The notes beneath the pieces are model-generated. The model searched no databases. It was not told the DNA's origin and worked only from the letters and a program-made list of their open reading frames with translations. Made by a program: the position numbers and the translations under genes. From Syntrophomonadaceae bacterium (GTDB lineage: Bacteria > Bacillota > Dethiobacteria > DTU022): a stretch of DNA of 13,080 bases. Shown here piece by piece: positions 7,185 to 13,080 of the stretch. The stretch lies in NCBI GenBank assembly GCA_003552365.1, contig PUKR01000164.1, positions 1-13,080 on the forward strand, read 5' to 3'. Each line of letters opens with the position of its first letter. Positions within the stretch are counted from its first letter, which is position 1.

Positions 7185-7805
7185 GTGGCTAAAAAAACAT
7201 TTAAAAGGCCGCGCCGATACCTGCGCAGTCGGATCACACGCAAGTTAATCCTGGATACCGCTTTGGACGTATTCCTTAATGAGGGTTACTCCAAAACTAC
7301 TATTGCCAAGATCAGCCAGCAGGCCAGGGTCGGTTATGGAACAGTTTACAGTCACTTTAAAGGAAAAGATGATATTTTAAGCAAAGTAGTTGACAGTGTC
7401 ATGGATGAGTTTTACAACCTGTTGGAAGTGCCTTTTGACCCTGATACCCTGGAAGATGCCCGCAAGATTTATTACAACCTGGTGCTAACCTCATTCCGCC
7501 TGGCAGAACAACATCGGCCGATAATGAAAGTATACCAGGAAGCAATGGGCCAATCGGAAACAATCGCAGGGCACTGGCACACCGTGATTGAACAGTTCAT
7601 AACAAGTTCATCCCGTTCATTCGCCTACTCACAAAATAAAGGATTCGCCAGGGATTTCGACATTGATGTAGTCGCAAAGGCTTACATCTTACTCGCTGAT
7701 CGCTTTCTATGGGAAGTGGTCAATGAAACTGAAACCGATTTGGAACATATTGCCGAGACCATTATCGAAATGCTGTTTAACGGATTTTTTAACTCAAAAA
7801 AATAG
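7185..7805 (+). CDS. TetR/AcrR-family transcriptional regulator
   Basis: A 206-residue repressor-type regulator. The N-terminus is strongly basic (about residues 3-20). A TetR helix-turn-helix follows at about 20-65, including the TTIAKISQQARVGYGTVYSHF segment signature (split here around residues 38-58) and FKGKDDIL at 58-65. The C-terminal part (about 70-206) is a helical ligand-binding/dimerisation domain whose ligand I cannot assign. The GTG at 7185 is chosen because GGAGGT lies 9 nt upstream; a GTG at 7146 would put the ribosome site inside the frame. It is the only plus-strand gene, divergent from the metallophosphoesterase with 252 nt between starts, and has its own promoter and terminator. 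Its targets are unknown; autoregulation is plausible. Confidence 0.92.
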   Translation: MAKKTFKRPRRYLRSRITRKLILDTALDVFLNEGYSKTTIAKISQQARVGYGTVYSHFKGKDDILSKVVDSVMDEFYNLLEVPFDPDTLEDARKIYYNLVLTSFRLAEQHRPIMKVYQEAMGQSETIAGHWHTVIEQFITSSSRSFAYSQNKGFARDFDIDVVAKAYILLADRFLWEVVNETETDLEHIAETIIEMLFNGFFNSKK

Positions 7806-7922
7806 CCTAAAAAAAGAGTTGCAGCACGGTCATGGAGTCACAAGTTAGATTTGAAGCTTCACTAATCTTTCAATCAGAAAGTAAGTTTTGCATTTATTAC
7901 CCTATAATTAACCAATTAACTG

Positions 7923-7969
7923 GGAGCTGCAACCGGCCCTCTAACTCCGGGCTGGCCGCAGCTTCTTTT
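7923..7969 (+). terminator. Intrinsic terminator downstream of the TetR gene
   Basis: An outer stem (7923-7930 with 7958-7965) and an inner GC-rich stem (7933-7939 with 7949-7955, one G-U) are separated by a 2x2 internal loop. The loop is 9 nt, and a TTCTTTTA tail follows. It lies about 118 nt after the regulator stop codon. On the minus strand no U-tract follows, so it acts on plus-strand transcripts. The 7806-7922 stretch before it is AT-rich with no gene visible. Confidence 0.6.
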
Positions 7970-8034
7970 AGTTACAACTGCCGCTTTTGCTTCTGTGGAG
8001 TACAGGAGTAACAATCAATTATCTGTCCGGCAGA

Positions 8035-8063
8035 GGCCATAAAATTTCTAAAATTTTATGGCC
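8035..8063. repeat. Perfect 13-bp hairpin spanning the cyclo-ligase stop codon
   Basis: Arms 8035-8047 (GGCCATAAAATTT) and 8051-8063 are exact reverse complements around a 3-nt loop. The TAA stop of the cyclo-ligase gene (8056-8058) lies within one arm. No U-run follows on either strand, so this is not a standard intrinsic terminator. It may act as an mRNA 3'-end stabiliser or processing hairpin for the minus-strand transcript. Confidence 0.7.
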
Positions 8064-8640
8064 CGTTAATGATCCGGTCCTCGGTAATTATCAAATCTAC
8101 CCGGCGATCCCACTGATCTGAAGGGATTTCAGTTAAAATCTGCAGTTCAAAAGCCAGGGCTACGAGGGGCGTATTATTCTTAAGACTTTGAAAGAAGCGA
8201 TCATAATAGCCGCCACCATAACCGAGGCGCTTTTTTTCAGGATCAAAGGCCACACCGGGAACAATCAATAAATCTATCCTTTCAGGAGGATAAGGGCGCA
8301 ATGCTTCCCGGCGCGGTTCGGGAATATTATAAGCTCCGGGGGTTAAATCCTTTTCCCAATCTGTGATTTGCGAAGGAACCAATTCGCGGCTTTCAGGAAA
8401 GGTTTTGGGTGCCAGGGCAATTTTACCCCGTTCAATAGTTTCTTCGACCATCGGGCGGGTATCAACCTCGCTGCCAAAGGAAAGAAAAAACATTACCACC
8501 CGGGCGTCATGGTAAGCCGGCAGGCGAAAAAGTTTTTCTCCTACCATCCGGCTTTTCCGGGTTATTTCTTCCGGGCCGAGTTCGTCCCGCATCCGGATGA
8601 TTTTTTTCCTCAACTTGCTTTTTTCTTCTTTTATGCTCAT
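8056..8640 (-). CDS. 5-formyltetrahydrofolate cyclo-ligase
   Basis: A 194-residue protein of the 5-formyltetrahydrofolate cyclo-ligase (methenyl-THF synthetase; YgfA/YqgN) family. It uses ATP to convert 5-formyl-THF to 5,10-methenyl-THF, returning a stored or inhibitory folate to one-carbon metabolism. Signatures are the basic N-terminal helix (KLRKKIIRMRDEL), FFLSFGSEVDT with the folate-contacting Glu near 58, IDLLIVPGVAFD (122-133), and the nucleotide/Mg loop GYGGGYYDRF (140-149). Length is normal. The ATG at 8640 lies 3 nt after the proS stop and has only a weak ribosome site, so translational coupling to proS is likely. The link to formate chemistry elsewhere in the window is suggestive (folate C1 pathway) but the operons are separate. 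Confidence 0.95.
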   Translation of the reverse strand: MSIKEEKSKLRKKIIRMRDELGPEEITRKSRMVGEKLFRLPAYHDARVVMFFLSFGSEVDTRPMVEETIERGKIALAPKTFPESRELVPSQITDWEKDLTPGAYNIPEPRREALRPYPPERIDLLIVPGVAFDPEKKRLGYGGGYYDRFFQSLKNNTPLVALAFELQILTEIPSDQWDRRVDLIITEDRIINGP

Positions 8641-8643
8641 TGC

Positions 8644-10149
8644 TTAATAGGCCCTGGCAAAGTAAACTACTTCTTCAGCTTTTTTATCGCAAACCAGGCA
8701 ATTTTTATGCTCAATTTCCCGGTCAAAGGGAATACAGCGAATTGTTGCCCTGGTGTCTTCCTTAACCTTTTCCTCGCATTCCTCTTCCCCGCACCAGGAA
8801 GCCAGGAATAAACCGCGTTCTTCTTCCATGACCCGCTTAAACTCTTCGTAATCATCTCCGCTCCTGGTATTAGCTTCACGAAATTCAAGAGCCCGCTTCA
8901 ACATGTCGGATTGAATTTGTTCAAGCAGGCCGGGAATATAACTGTTCAATTCTTCCCGGGGGATAAAATTTTTCTCCCCGGTATCACGGCGGACTACAAC
9001 TACCTGGTTTTTGTCCAAATCCTTCGGCCCCACTTCAATGCGCAGGGGAATGCCACGCATTTCCCATTCATTATATTTCCATCCCGGTGAATACTCTTCG
9101 CGGTCATCAAGTTTAACCCGGACCTGGCTGCCCAGTTCCCTGGAAAGCTCCCGGACAGACTCTAATACTCTCTCCCGATCTTTCTTGGTCAGAATCGGCA
9201 CAATCACCGCCTGGTAGGTAGACATGCGGGGCGGCAGTGCCAGGCCGCGGTCATCGCCGTGCACCATGATTAAAGCACCGATCAACCTGGTTGAAACTCC
9301 CCAGGAAGTTTGCCAGACATATTTAAGCTGATCATCTTCGTCCAGGTAAGTAATATCGAAAACTTTGGCAAAGTGCTGGCCCAGGTTATGGGATGTGCCT
9401 GACTGCAGGGCCCTGCCGTCAGTCATTAAAGCCTCTACCGTGTATGTCCGCAGGGCTCCCGCAAATTTTTCCTGTTCGGATTTACGCCCCACCAACGCCG
9501 GAATGGCCATTTCTGTTTCCATAAATTCTCTGTAAACTTCAAGCATTCTTAAGGTTTCTTCTTCGGCTTCCTCTTCGGTGCGGTGGCAGGTGTGGCCCTC
9601 CTGCCATAAAAATTCAGAAGTGCGCAGGAAAGGCCGGGTTGATTTCTCCCAGCGGACCACATTACACCACTGGTTAATTAAAAGGGGCAAATCGCGATAA
9701 GATTGAATCCAGCGCGAGTAGAAATCGCAGATGATAGCTTCTGAAGTAGGCCGAACCACCAGCGGTTCAGTTAATACTTCATCGCCGCCCTTGGTTACCC
9801 AGGCCACCTCAGGGGCAAAGCCTTCCACGTGTTCTGCTTCTTTGTGGAGCAGTTCCTGGGGAATAAACATCGGAAAATAAGCATTTTCATGGCCGGTTTC
9901 CTTGAACCGCCTGTCCAGCAATTCTTGTATTTTTTCCCAGAGCGCAAAACCGGCCGGCCTGATCGCCATAAACCCTTTCACCGGCGCATAATCCATCATT
10001 TTTGTTTTTAAAATTACATCGACGTACCACTGTGAATAGTTTTCCGCCTTGGGGGTTATTTCCCTGACAAACTCCTTGTTCCGGGCTGCTTTTTCCTCTC
10101 CGGCCTTTTTTTCCAATGCTTTCACCCTTTCCCGTCTCTGTTTGACCAT
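8644..10149 (-). CDS. proS: Proline--tRNA ligase, archaeal/eukaryotic type
   Basis: A 501-residue class IIa prolyl-tRNA synthetase that charges tRNA-Pro. Seen in order: LTEPLVVRPTSE (126-137), motif 2 RWEKSTRPFLRTSEF (166-180), GTSHNLGQHF (251-260), motif 3 GDDRGLALPPR (298-308), an anticodon-binding domain at about 312-415, and a C-terminal zinc-type domain with C453, C458, C472, C484 and C487 ending in a terminal Tyr. The short spacing between motifs 2 and 3 leaves no room for the bacterial editing insertion, so this is the archaeal/eukaryotic-type enzyme found in some bacteria such as Thermus. The start is uncertain: I take the ATG at 10149, whose ribosome site is weak; a TTG at 10182 would add 11 residues. 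The 71-nt gap to the upstream gene carries a tandem AGCAGGGT and no T-box. Confidence 0.96.
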   Translation of the reverse strand: MVKQRRERVKALEKKAGEEKAARNKEFVREITPKAENYSQWYVDVILKTKMMDYAPVKGFMAIRPAGFALWEKIQELLDRRFKETGHENAYFPMFIPQELLHKEAEHVEGFAPEVAWVTKGGDEVLTEPLVVRPTSEAIICDFYSRWIQSYRDLPLLINQWCNVVRWEKSTRPFLRTSEFLWQEGHTCHRTEEEAEEETLRMLEVYREFMETEMAIPALVGRKSEQEKFAGALRTYTVEALMTDGRALQSGTSHNLGQHFAKVFDITYLDEDDQLKYVWQTSWGVSTRLIGALIMVHGDDRGLALPPRMSTYQAVIVPILTKKDRERVLESVRELSRELGSQVRVKLDDREEYSPGWKYNEWEMRGIPLRIEVGPKDLDKNQVVVVRRDTGEKNFIPREELNSYIPGLLEQIQSDMLKRALEFREANTRSGDDYEEFKRVMEEERGLFLASWCGEEECEEKVKEDTRATIRCIPFDREIEHKNCLVCDKKAEEVVYFARAY

Positions 10150-10220
10150 TGATCCGCCACAGGGCAGTCCTGAAAAAATCAAGCCACCCTGCTTTATACC
10201 CTGCTATTCTATCACAATTA

Positions 10221-12842
10221 TTAACCGGCAGCCAACTCCCGGCGGTATTTTAGAAACCTCTGCCAGCTATCTTCGCTTAAGGGACGGTTAAAGCTGCGGA
10301 AATTGGCCAGTTTAAAACCGTGCTCGTGAGCCCAGTACCTGGTCTGCAGGATAGTTTCCAGGTTAACCCCTGAAGAACCGATGCTGTAATGCTTGTAGCG
10401 TTGTTCCAGGGCCAGCATCATTGTTTCAGCCATACAGGCATAAGCCAAACCTTCTTCAAAGCCAAAGTCCCAGCCCAGGGAAGGTTGGCCGGGGACTTCC
10501 ACCACTCCGCCGTCAATAACCAGCACATCCGGACGTGCCTGGTCCACTTCTTCACTGACGTTGGCGGGACGGGAAATGTCACAAACAACCGCGCCCCGCT
10601 TCAAATTCCCTTCGTGGATCACCTTACCGGTGGCGCTGGTAGCGCTTATCACCACATCAGCCCGGGCTAACATACTGTCTAGATCGGTGGAAAATTCAAT
10701 AATACCCTGCCTTCTACCTTCTGAGTCGGCAAAAGCTTCAAACTCCTCCATCGGGGCGTCCGGCGAAGGCAGTTCGGGACATTTAGCAAGCAAGTGACCC
10801 ATACTGCCCGGTTTTAAAGGCCTGCCCTGCTGCAGCAAGGCCGATTGATAGCGGTAAATTTCAGCAGCAACCAGGTGCAGCCTCTCGCTGGATGTATTGT
10901 TATTAGGGTTGCCGATTAAAAGCAAGCGTGGTACAGTTTCGGAAAGAAGAAGCGATATGCCTTTGCCGATAGATCCCGTCGCCCCGACGATACCGGCGGT
11001 TAGTTTTGAGCGGTCCAGGTGCAGTTTGTCGGTAGCAGTATTAACTGCATCGACTGCCGAAACTACTGTATAACTGTTGCCGGTGGTAACCGGCACCCCT
11101 TCGTTTTTCAAGTATAAGCCGCCCATCGAGGCTACTGCTGTAAAGGCACCGAGGCCGACAATTTTTGCGCCCCGTTCTTTAGCCATTTTAACCGCAGCTT
11201 TCAACTCTTCCAGGGCCTGCTGACGGGGCATTTGCACGAATTCCTCGGTGGTCCTGGGAATACCGATAAATTCACCGTAAGCGGTTCGTCCCGCTTTTGA
11301 GTGGATCCGGGTTTTGCCTGCTATAAAGGGACCGATCATATCACCAAAACGGCCGGTAAAATCAGCCAGTTCTTCTTCGCTAAAAGCGAGGAGGCTGTTG
11401 TCAAACTGGTGATAGTTCTCCAGGTCGAGGGCATGGATTAGAAAAGCAAAGCGTCCCTCGTCCGGATCAGAACCCGGTTCCACTTTTTCAGGGGTATAAG
11501 GGGTGAATTTTGTGAAATCACTTTTTTCTGGGTCCGACCTGACCAGGTAAGCCAAAAACCGGGCGGTATTGCCCTCGCTTAATACCGCTAGCATTGAATC
11601 AAGCCTGGCAATTGCTTCCCGGCACTGGTCTTCGGTGATGGTCAGCGGAGGTTCAATACGGATAACTTCATTTCCGTTTAAAGTTGGAGCCACCCGCAAT
11701 TTTTCAACGTTCAACAGGTAGGAAGATATTGCAGGGGTCAGCAATTCCTGTTCAGCCATCACCCCAATCATGCTGCCCGGGAATTGATCGCGATCCATGT
11801 TAAACTCCAGCCCCAGCATCAAACCACGGCCGCGCACCGCCCTGATCAGCCCGGGATATTTCTCCTTCAATTCCGACAGCCCCTCTTTCAGCAGCTTCCC
11901 TTTTTGCTGAACGCTCTCAAGTATGGCCCGGTTTTCTTCGGTAAGCAGTTCCATAACTTTTAGCCCCACCCGGCTGGCAAAAGAATTGCCGGCAAAAGTG
12001 GAGGAATGTTTTTGGCCAAAATCTTCGGTATATACTTCCGCAGTGCTCATACAGGCACCGACAGGCATTAACCCTCCACCCAGGGCCTTGGCCAGGATCA
12101 AAATGTCGGGGTTAACCTTTTCTTCTTCGCAGGCAAACAGAAAGCCGGTGCGGCCCAGCCCGGTCTGGATCTCATCAAAAACAAGCAAAACCTTGTAGCG
12201 GTCACATATGTCCCGGACTTCCGCCAGGTACCCCTCCGGAGGTTCGACAATTCCACCTTCCCCCTGGATCGGTTCGATTATAAAAGCGGCATAATAACCG
12301 GGATTTGCAGACAGCTCCGCTTCAAGGGCGGATGCATCTCCGTAGCGGATATGATTGAAATGCTCGGCAGGCGCCCCGAATGATTCCTGGTAACCGGGAT
12401 TGCCGGTAGCCGATAACGCCCCAAATGTTTTGCCGTGAAAACTGTTTTCAGTTGCCAGAATACCCTGGCGCCCGGTAGCAGAGCGGCTTAGCTTGATTGC
12501 CGCCTCCACCGCTTCAGCTCCACTGTTGGTAAAGGTCACGTATTCAAGCCCCTCCGGGGCAACTTCAACCAATCGCCTCGCCAGCTCCCCGGCAGCCTCC
12601 AGGGCCGACGGTTGAACGAAATTTGGTTCTCCGCTGGCACTATACCGGTTGATCGCTTCCCAGATTGATCCCGGATTATGGCCAAACGGCAGAGCTCCGT
12701 AAGCAGCAATGCAGTCCAGGTAGCAGTGGCCCTGGTCATCGTAAAGATAGCAGCCGTCCCCGCGAACATATTTTTGATCTAGTTTAATATTCTCGAGCAT
12801 TTCTCCCAAGTATGGATTAACGTGCCTGGTAAAATTATTCAT
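10221..12842 (-). CDS. Fusion: class III PLP aminotransferase + acyl-ACP-reductase-like domain
   Basis: An 873-residue two-domain protein. Residues 1 to about 425 are a class III (fold type I) aminotransferase of the ornithine/putrescine group: NSGAEAVEAAIKL (106-118), FHGKTFGALSATG (135-147), VFDEIQTGLGRTG (221-233, Asp223 for the pyridine N), the PLP Lys252 in LAKALGGG, and HSSTFAGN (279-286). After a linker, residues about 464-850 resemble cyanobacterial long-chain acyl-ACP reductase. They have an N-terminal segment like the AAR start, TTGNSYTV (587-594), NADPH-type GATGSIG (620-626), DGGVVEVPG (777-785), and YACMAETMMLALE (801-813), where Cys803 aligns with the acyl-thioester Cys of AAR. 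A clear AGGAGG lies 6 nt before the ATG. Inferred role: reduce an acyl thioester to an aldehyde and transaminate it to an amine. The substrate is unknown, and the reverse, degradative direction is possible. Confidence 0.9.
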   Translation of the reverse strand: MNNFTRHVNPYLGEMLENIKLDQKYVRGDGCYLYDDQGHCYLDCIAAYGALPFGHNPGSIWEAINRYSASGEPNFVQPSALEAAGELARRLVEVAPEGLEYVTFTNSGAEAVEAAIKLSRSATGRQGILATENSFHGKTFGALSATGNPGYQESFGAPAEHFNHIRYGDASALEAELSANPGYYAAFIIEPIQGEGGIVEPPEGYLAEVRDICDRYKVLLVFDEIQTGLGRTGFLFACEEEKVNPDILILAKALGGGLMPVGACMSTAEVYTEDFGQKHSSTFAGNSFASRVGLKVMELLTEENRAILESVQQKGKLLKEGLSELKEKYPGLIRAVRGRGLMLGLEFNMDRDQFPGSMIGVMAEQELLTPAISSYLLNVEKLRVAPTLNGNEVIRIEPPLTITEDQCREAIARLDSMLAVLSEGNTARFLAYLVRSDPEKSDFTKFTPYTPEKVEPGSDPDEGRFAFLIHALDLENYHQFDNSLLAFSEEELADFTGRFGDMIGPFIAGKTRIHSKAGRTAYGEFIGIPRTTEEFVQMPRQQALEELKAAVKMAKERGAKIVGLGAFTAVASMGGLYLKNEGVPVTTGNSYTVVSAVDAVNTATDKLHLDRSKLTAGIVGATGSIGKGISLLLSETVPRLLLIGNPNNNTSSERLHLVAAEIYRYQSALLQQGRPLKPGSMGHLLAKCPELPSPDAPMEEFEAFADSEGRRQGIIEFSTDLDSMLARADVVISATSATGKVIHEGNLKRGAVVCDISRPANVSEEVDQARPDVLVIDGGVVEVPGQPSLGWDFGFEEGLAYACMAETMMLALEQRYKHYSIGSSGVNLETILQTRYWAHEHGFKLANFRSFNRPLSEDSWQRFLKYRRELAAG

Positions 12843-12893
12843 TATTGCCCTCCTGTTTGCCTTGCAATCTTTTACTCCTCAACCCGTGTTTTT

Positions 12894-12911
12894 GTGCACA
12901 ATTATGTGCAC
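12894..12911. promoter_or_regulatory. Operator-like palindrome GTGCACA-ATTA-TGTGCAC
   Basis: Two exact 7-bp arms around a 4-bp spacer lie just downstream of the predicted transcription start (about +6 to +23) and 52 nt before the fusion-gene ATG. Position and symmetry are those of a repressor site. I cannot name the regulator. Confidence 0.62.
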
Positions 12912-12923
12912 GTCAATAACGAT

Positions 12924-12952
12924 ATTTTAACCCGGAAAGAAGAAAAAATCAA
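12924..12952 (-). promoter_or_regulatory. Promoter of the aminotransferase-reductase fusion gene
   Basis: On the minus strand: TTGATT (12947-12952), 17-nt spacer, TAAAAT (12924-12929). Predicted start is near 12917, giving a leader of about 75 nt. It probably drives the fusion gene, and perhaps proS and the cyclo-ligase gene, since no terminator is seen between them. Confidence 0.6.
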
Positions 12953-12964
12953 CCACCGGGTTAA
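12927..12964. repeat. 9-bp inverted repeat bracketing the fusion-gene promoter
   Basis: TTAACCCGG (12927-12935) and its exact reverse complement CCGGGTTAA (12956-12964) are separated by 20 bp. One arm overlaps the -10 box and the other lies just upstream of the -35 box. This could be a second regulator site, distinct from the GTGCAC palindrome, or a hairpin in transcripts entering from upstream. Confidence 0.55.
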
Positions 12965-13080
12965 TATTAAGCGTTTCTGTTCAGCGGTGCTGCTTTTGGC
13001 CCTATGACGGCTCATCGCGGGAAATGGCAACGATTCAGCTTTAGGCCTTCGCTTTGGTTGCCCTCGGCATTCGCCATCCA
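12965..13080. other. Window-edge segment without a supported gene
   Basis: No start codon with a ribosome site is visible. The segment is GC-richer than the promoter next to it and contains a 6-bp inverted pair, GGCAAC (13026-13031) and GTTGCC (13057-13062). One minus-strand frame is open from the edge but runs on into the promoter and operator, so I do not call it. It may be the end of a neighbouring gene or an intergenic repeat. Confidence 0.3.

Noticed and set aside
10150..10220. T-box or other riboswitch upstream of proS
   Set aside because: The gap is only 71 nt and lacks a T-box sequence or terminator/antiterminator pair.
12840..12872. Ten-codon leader peptide (TTG start, GAGGAG upstream) ending over the fusion-gene ATG
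   Set aside because: It has a plausible ribosome site but is too short and has no regulatory codon pattern; the AGGAGG for the main gene lies within it, so chance is the simpler reading.
12900..13080. Minus-strand frame open from the window edge into the fusion-gene promoter
   Set aside because: It has no visible start, runs through the promoter and operator, and shows no protein-family motif.

Overview
The window looks like a chromosomal segment of an anaerobic member of the Bacillota (Clostridia or Syntrophomonadia-like), probably an acetogen or syntroph. The evidence is an NAD-linked, multi-cluster formate-dehydrogenase-type operon with fdhD, strong AGGAGG ribosome sites with frequent GTG and TTG starts, and a prolyl-tRNA synthetase of the archaeal/eukaryotic type with a C-terminal zinc domain. 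This placement is inferred from gene content; no 16S rRNA or species marker is present. No tRNA, rRNA, CRISPR array, insertion sequence or integrase is visible.

Layout (right to left, because most genes are on the minus strand). Positions 12843-13080 hold a well-formed minus-strand promoter, an 18-bp GTGCAC palindrome and a 9-bp inverted repeat. They precede a large gene (10221-12842) that fuses a class III PLP aminotransferase to a domain resembling cyanobacterial acyl-ACP reductase. Behind it on the same strand come proS (8644-10149) and a 5-formyltetrahydrofolate cyclo-ligase gene (8056-8640), only 3 nt apart. A TetR-family regulator (7185-7805) is the only plus-strand gene. It has its own promoter and terminator and is divergent from a metallophosphoesterase gene (6237-6932).

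Positions 1137-6107 form an operon of four tightly packed genes. These are a NuoE-like subunit, a 59-residue Cys-rich protein, a NuoF/HydB-like flavoprotein with extra Fe-S domains, and a formate-dehydrogenase-like alpha subunit. An intrinsic terminator follows, then fdhD (135-920) with its own candidate promoter. The three large proteins have the layout of soluble NAD(P)H-linked formate dehydrogenases and of HydABC-type bifurcating enzymes: NADH/FMN chemistry in the NuoF-like subunit, Fe-S wires, and a molybdopterin-type catalytic subunit that FdhD would help mature.

The most unusual items are as follows. (1) The aminotransferase/acyl-thioester-reductase fusion keeps the key residues of both halves and could make amines from acyl thioesters via an aldehyde. 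(2) The alpha subunit ends before the usual C-terminal molybdopterin-dinucleotide-binding domain and carries a Cys-rich tail instead. (3) The same subunit has Tyr where formate dehydrogenases have an essential Arg. (4) An unnamed nine-Cys small protein is encoded inside the operon. These raise the possibility that the complex is a divergent FDH-like oxidoreductase rather than a standard formate dehydrogenase.
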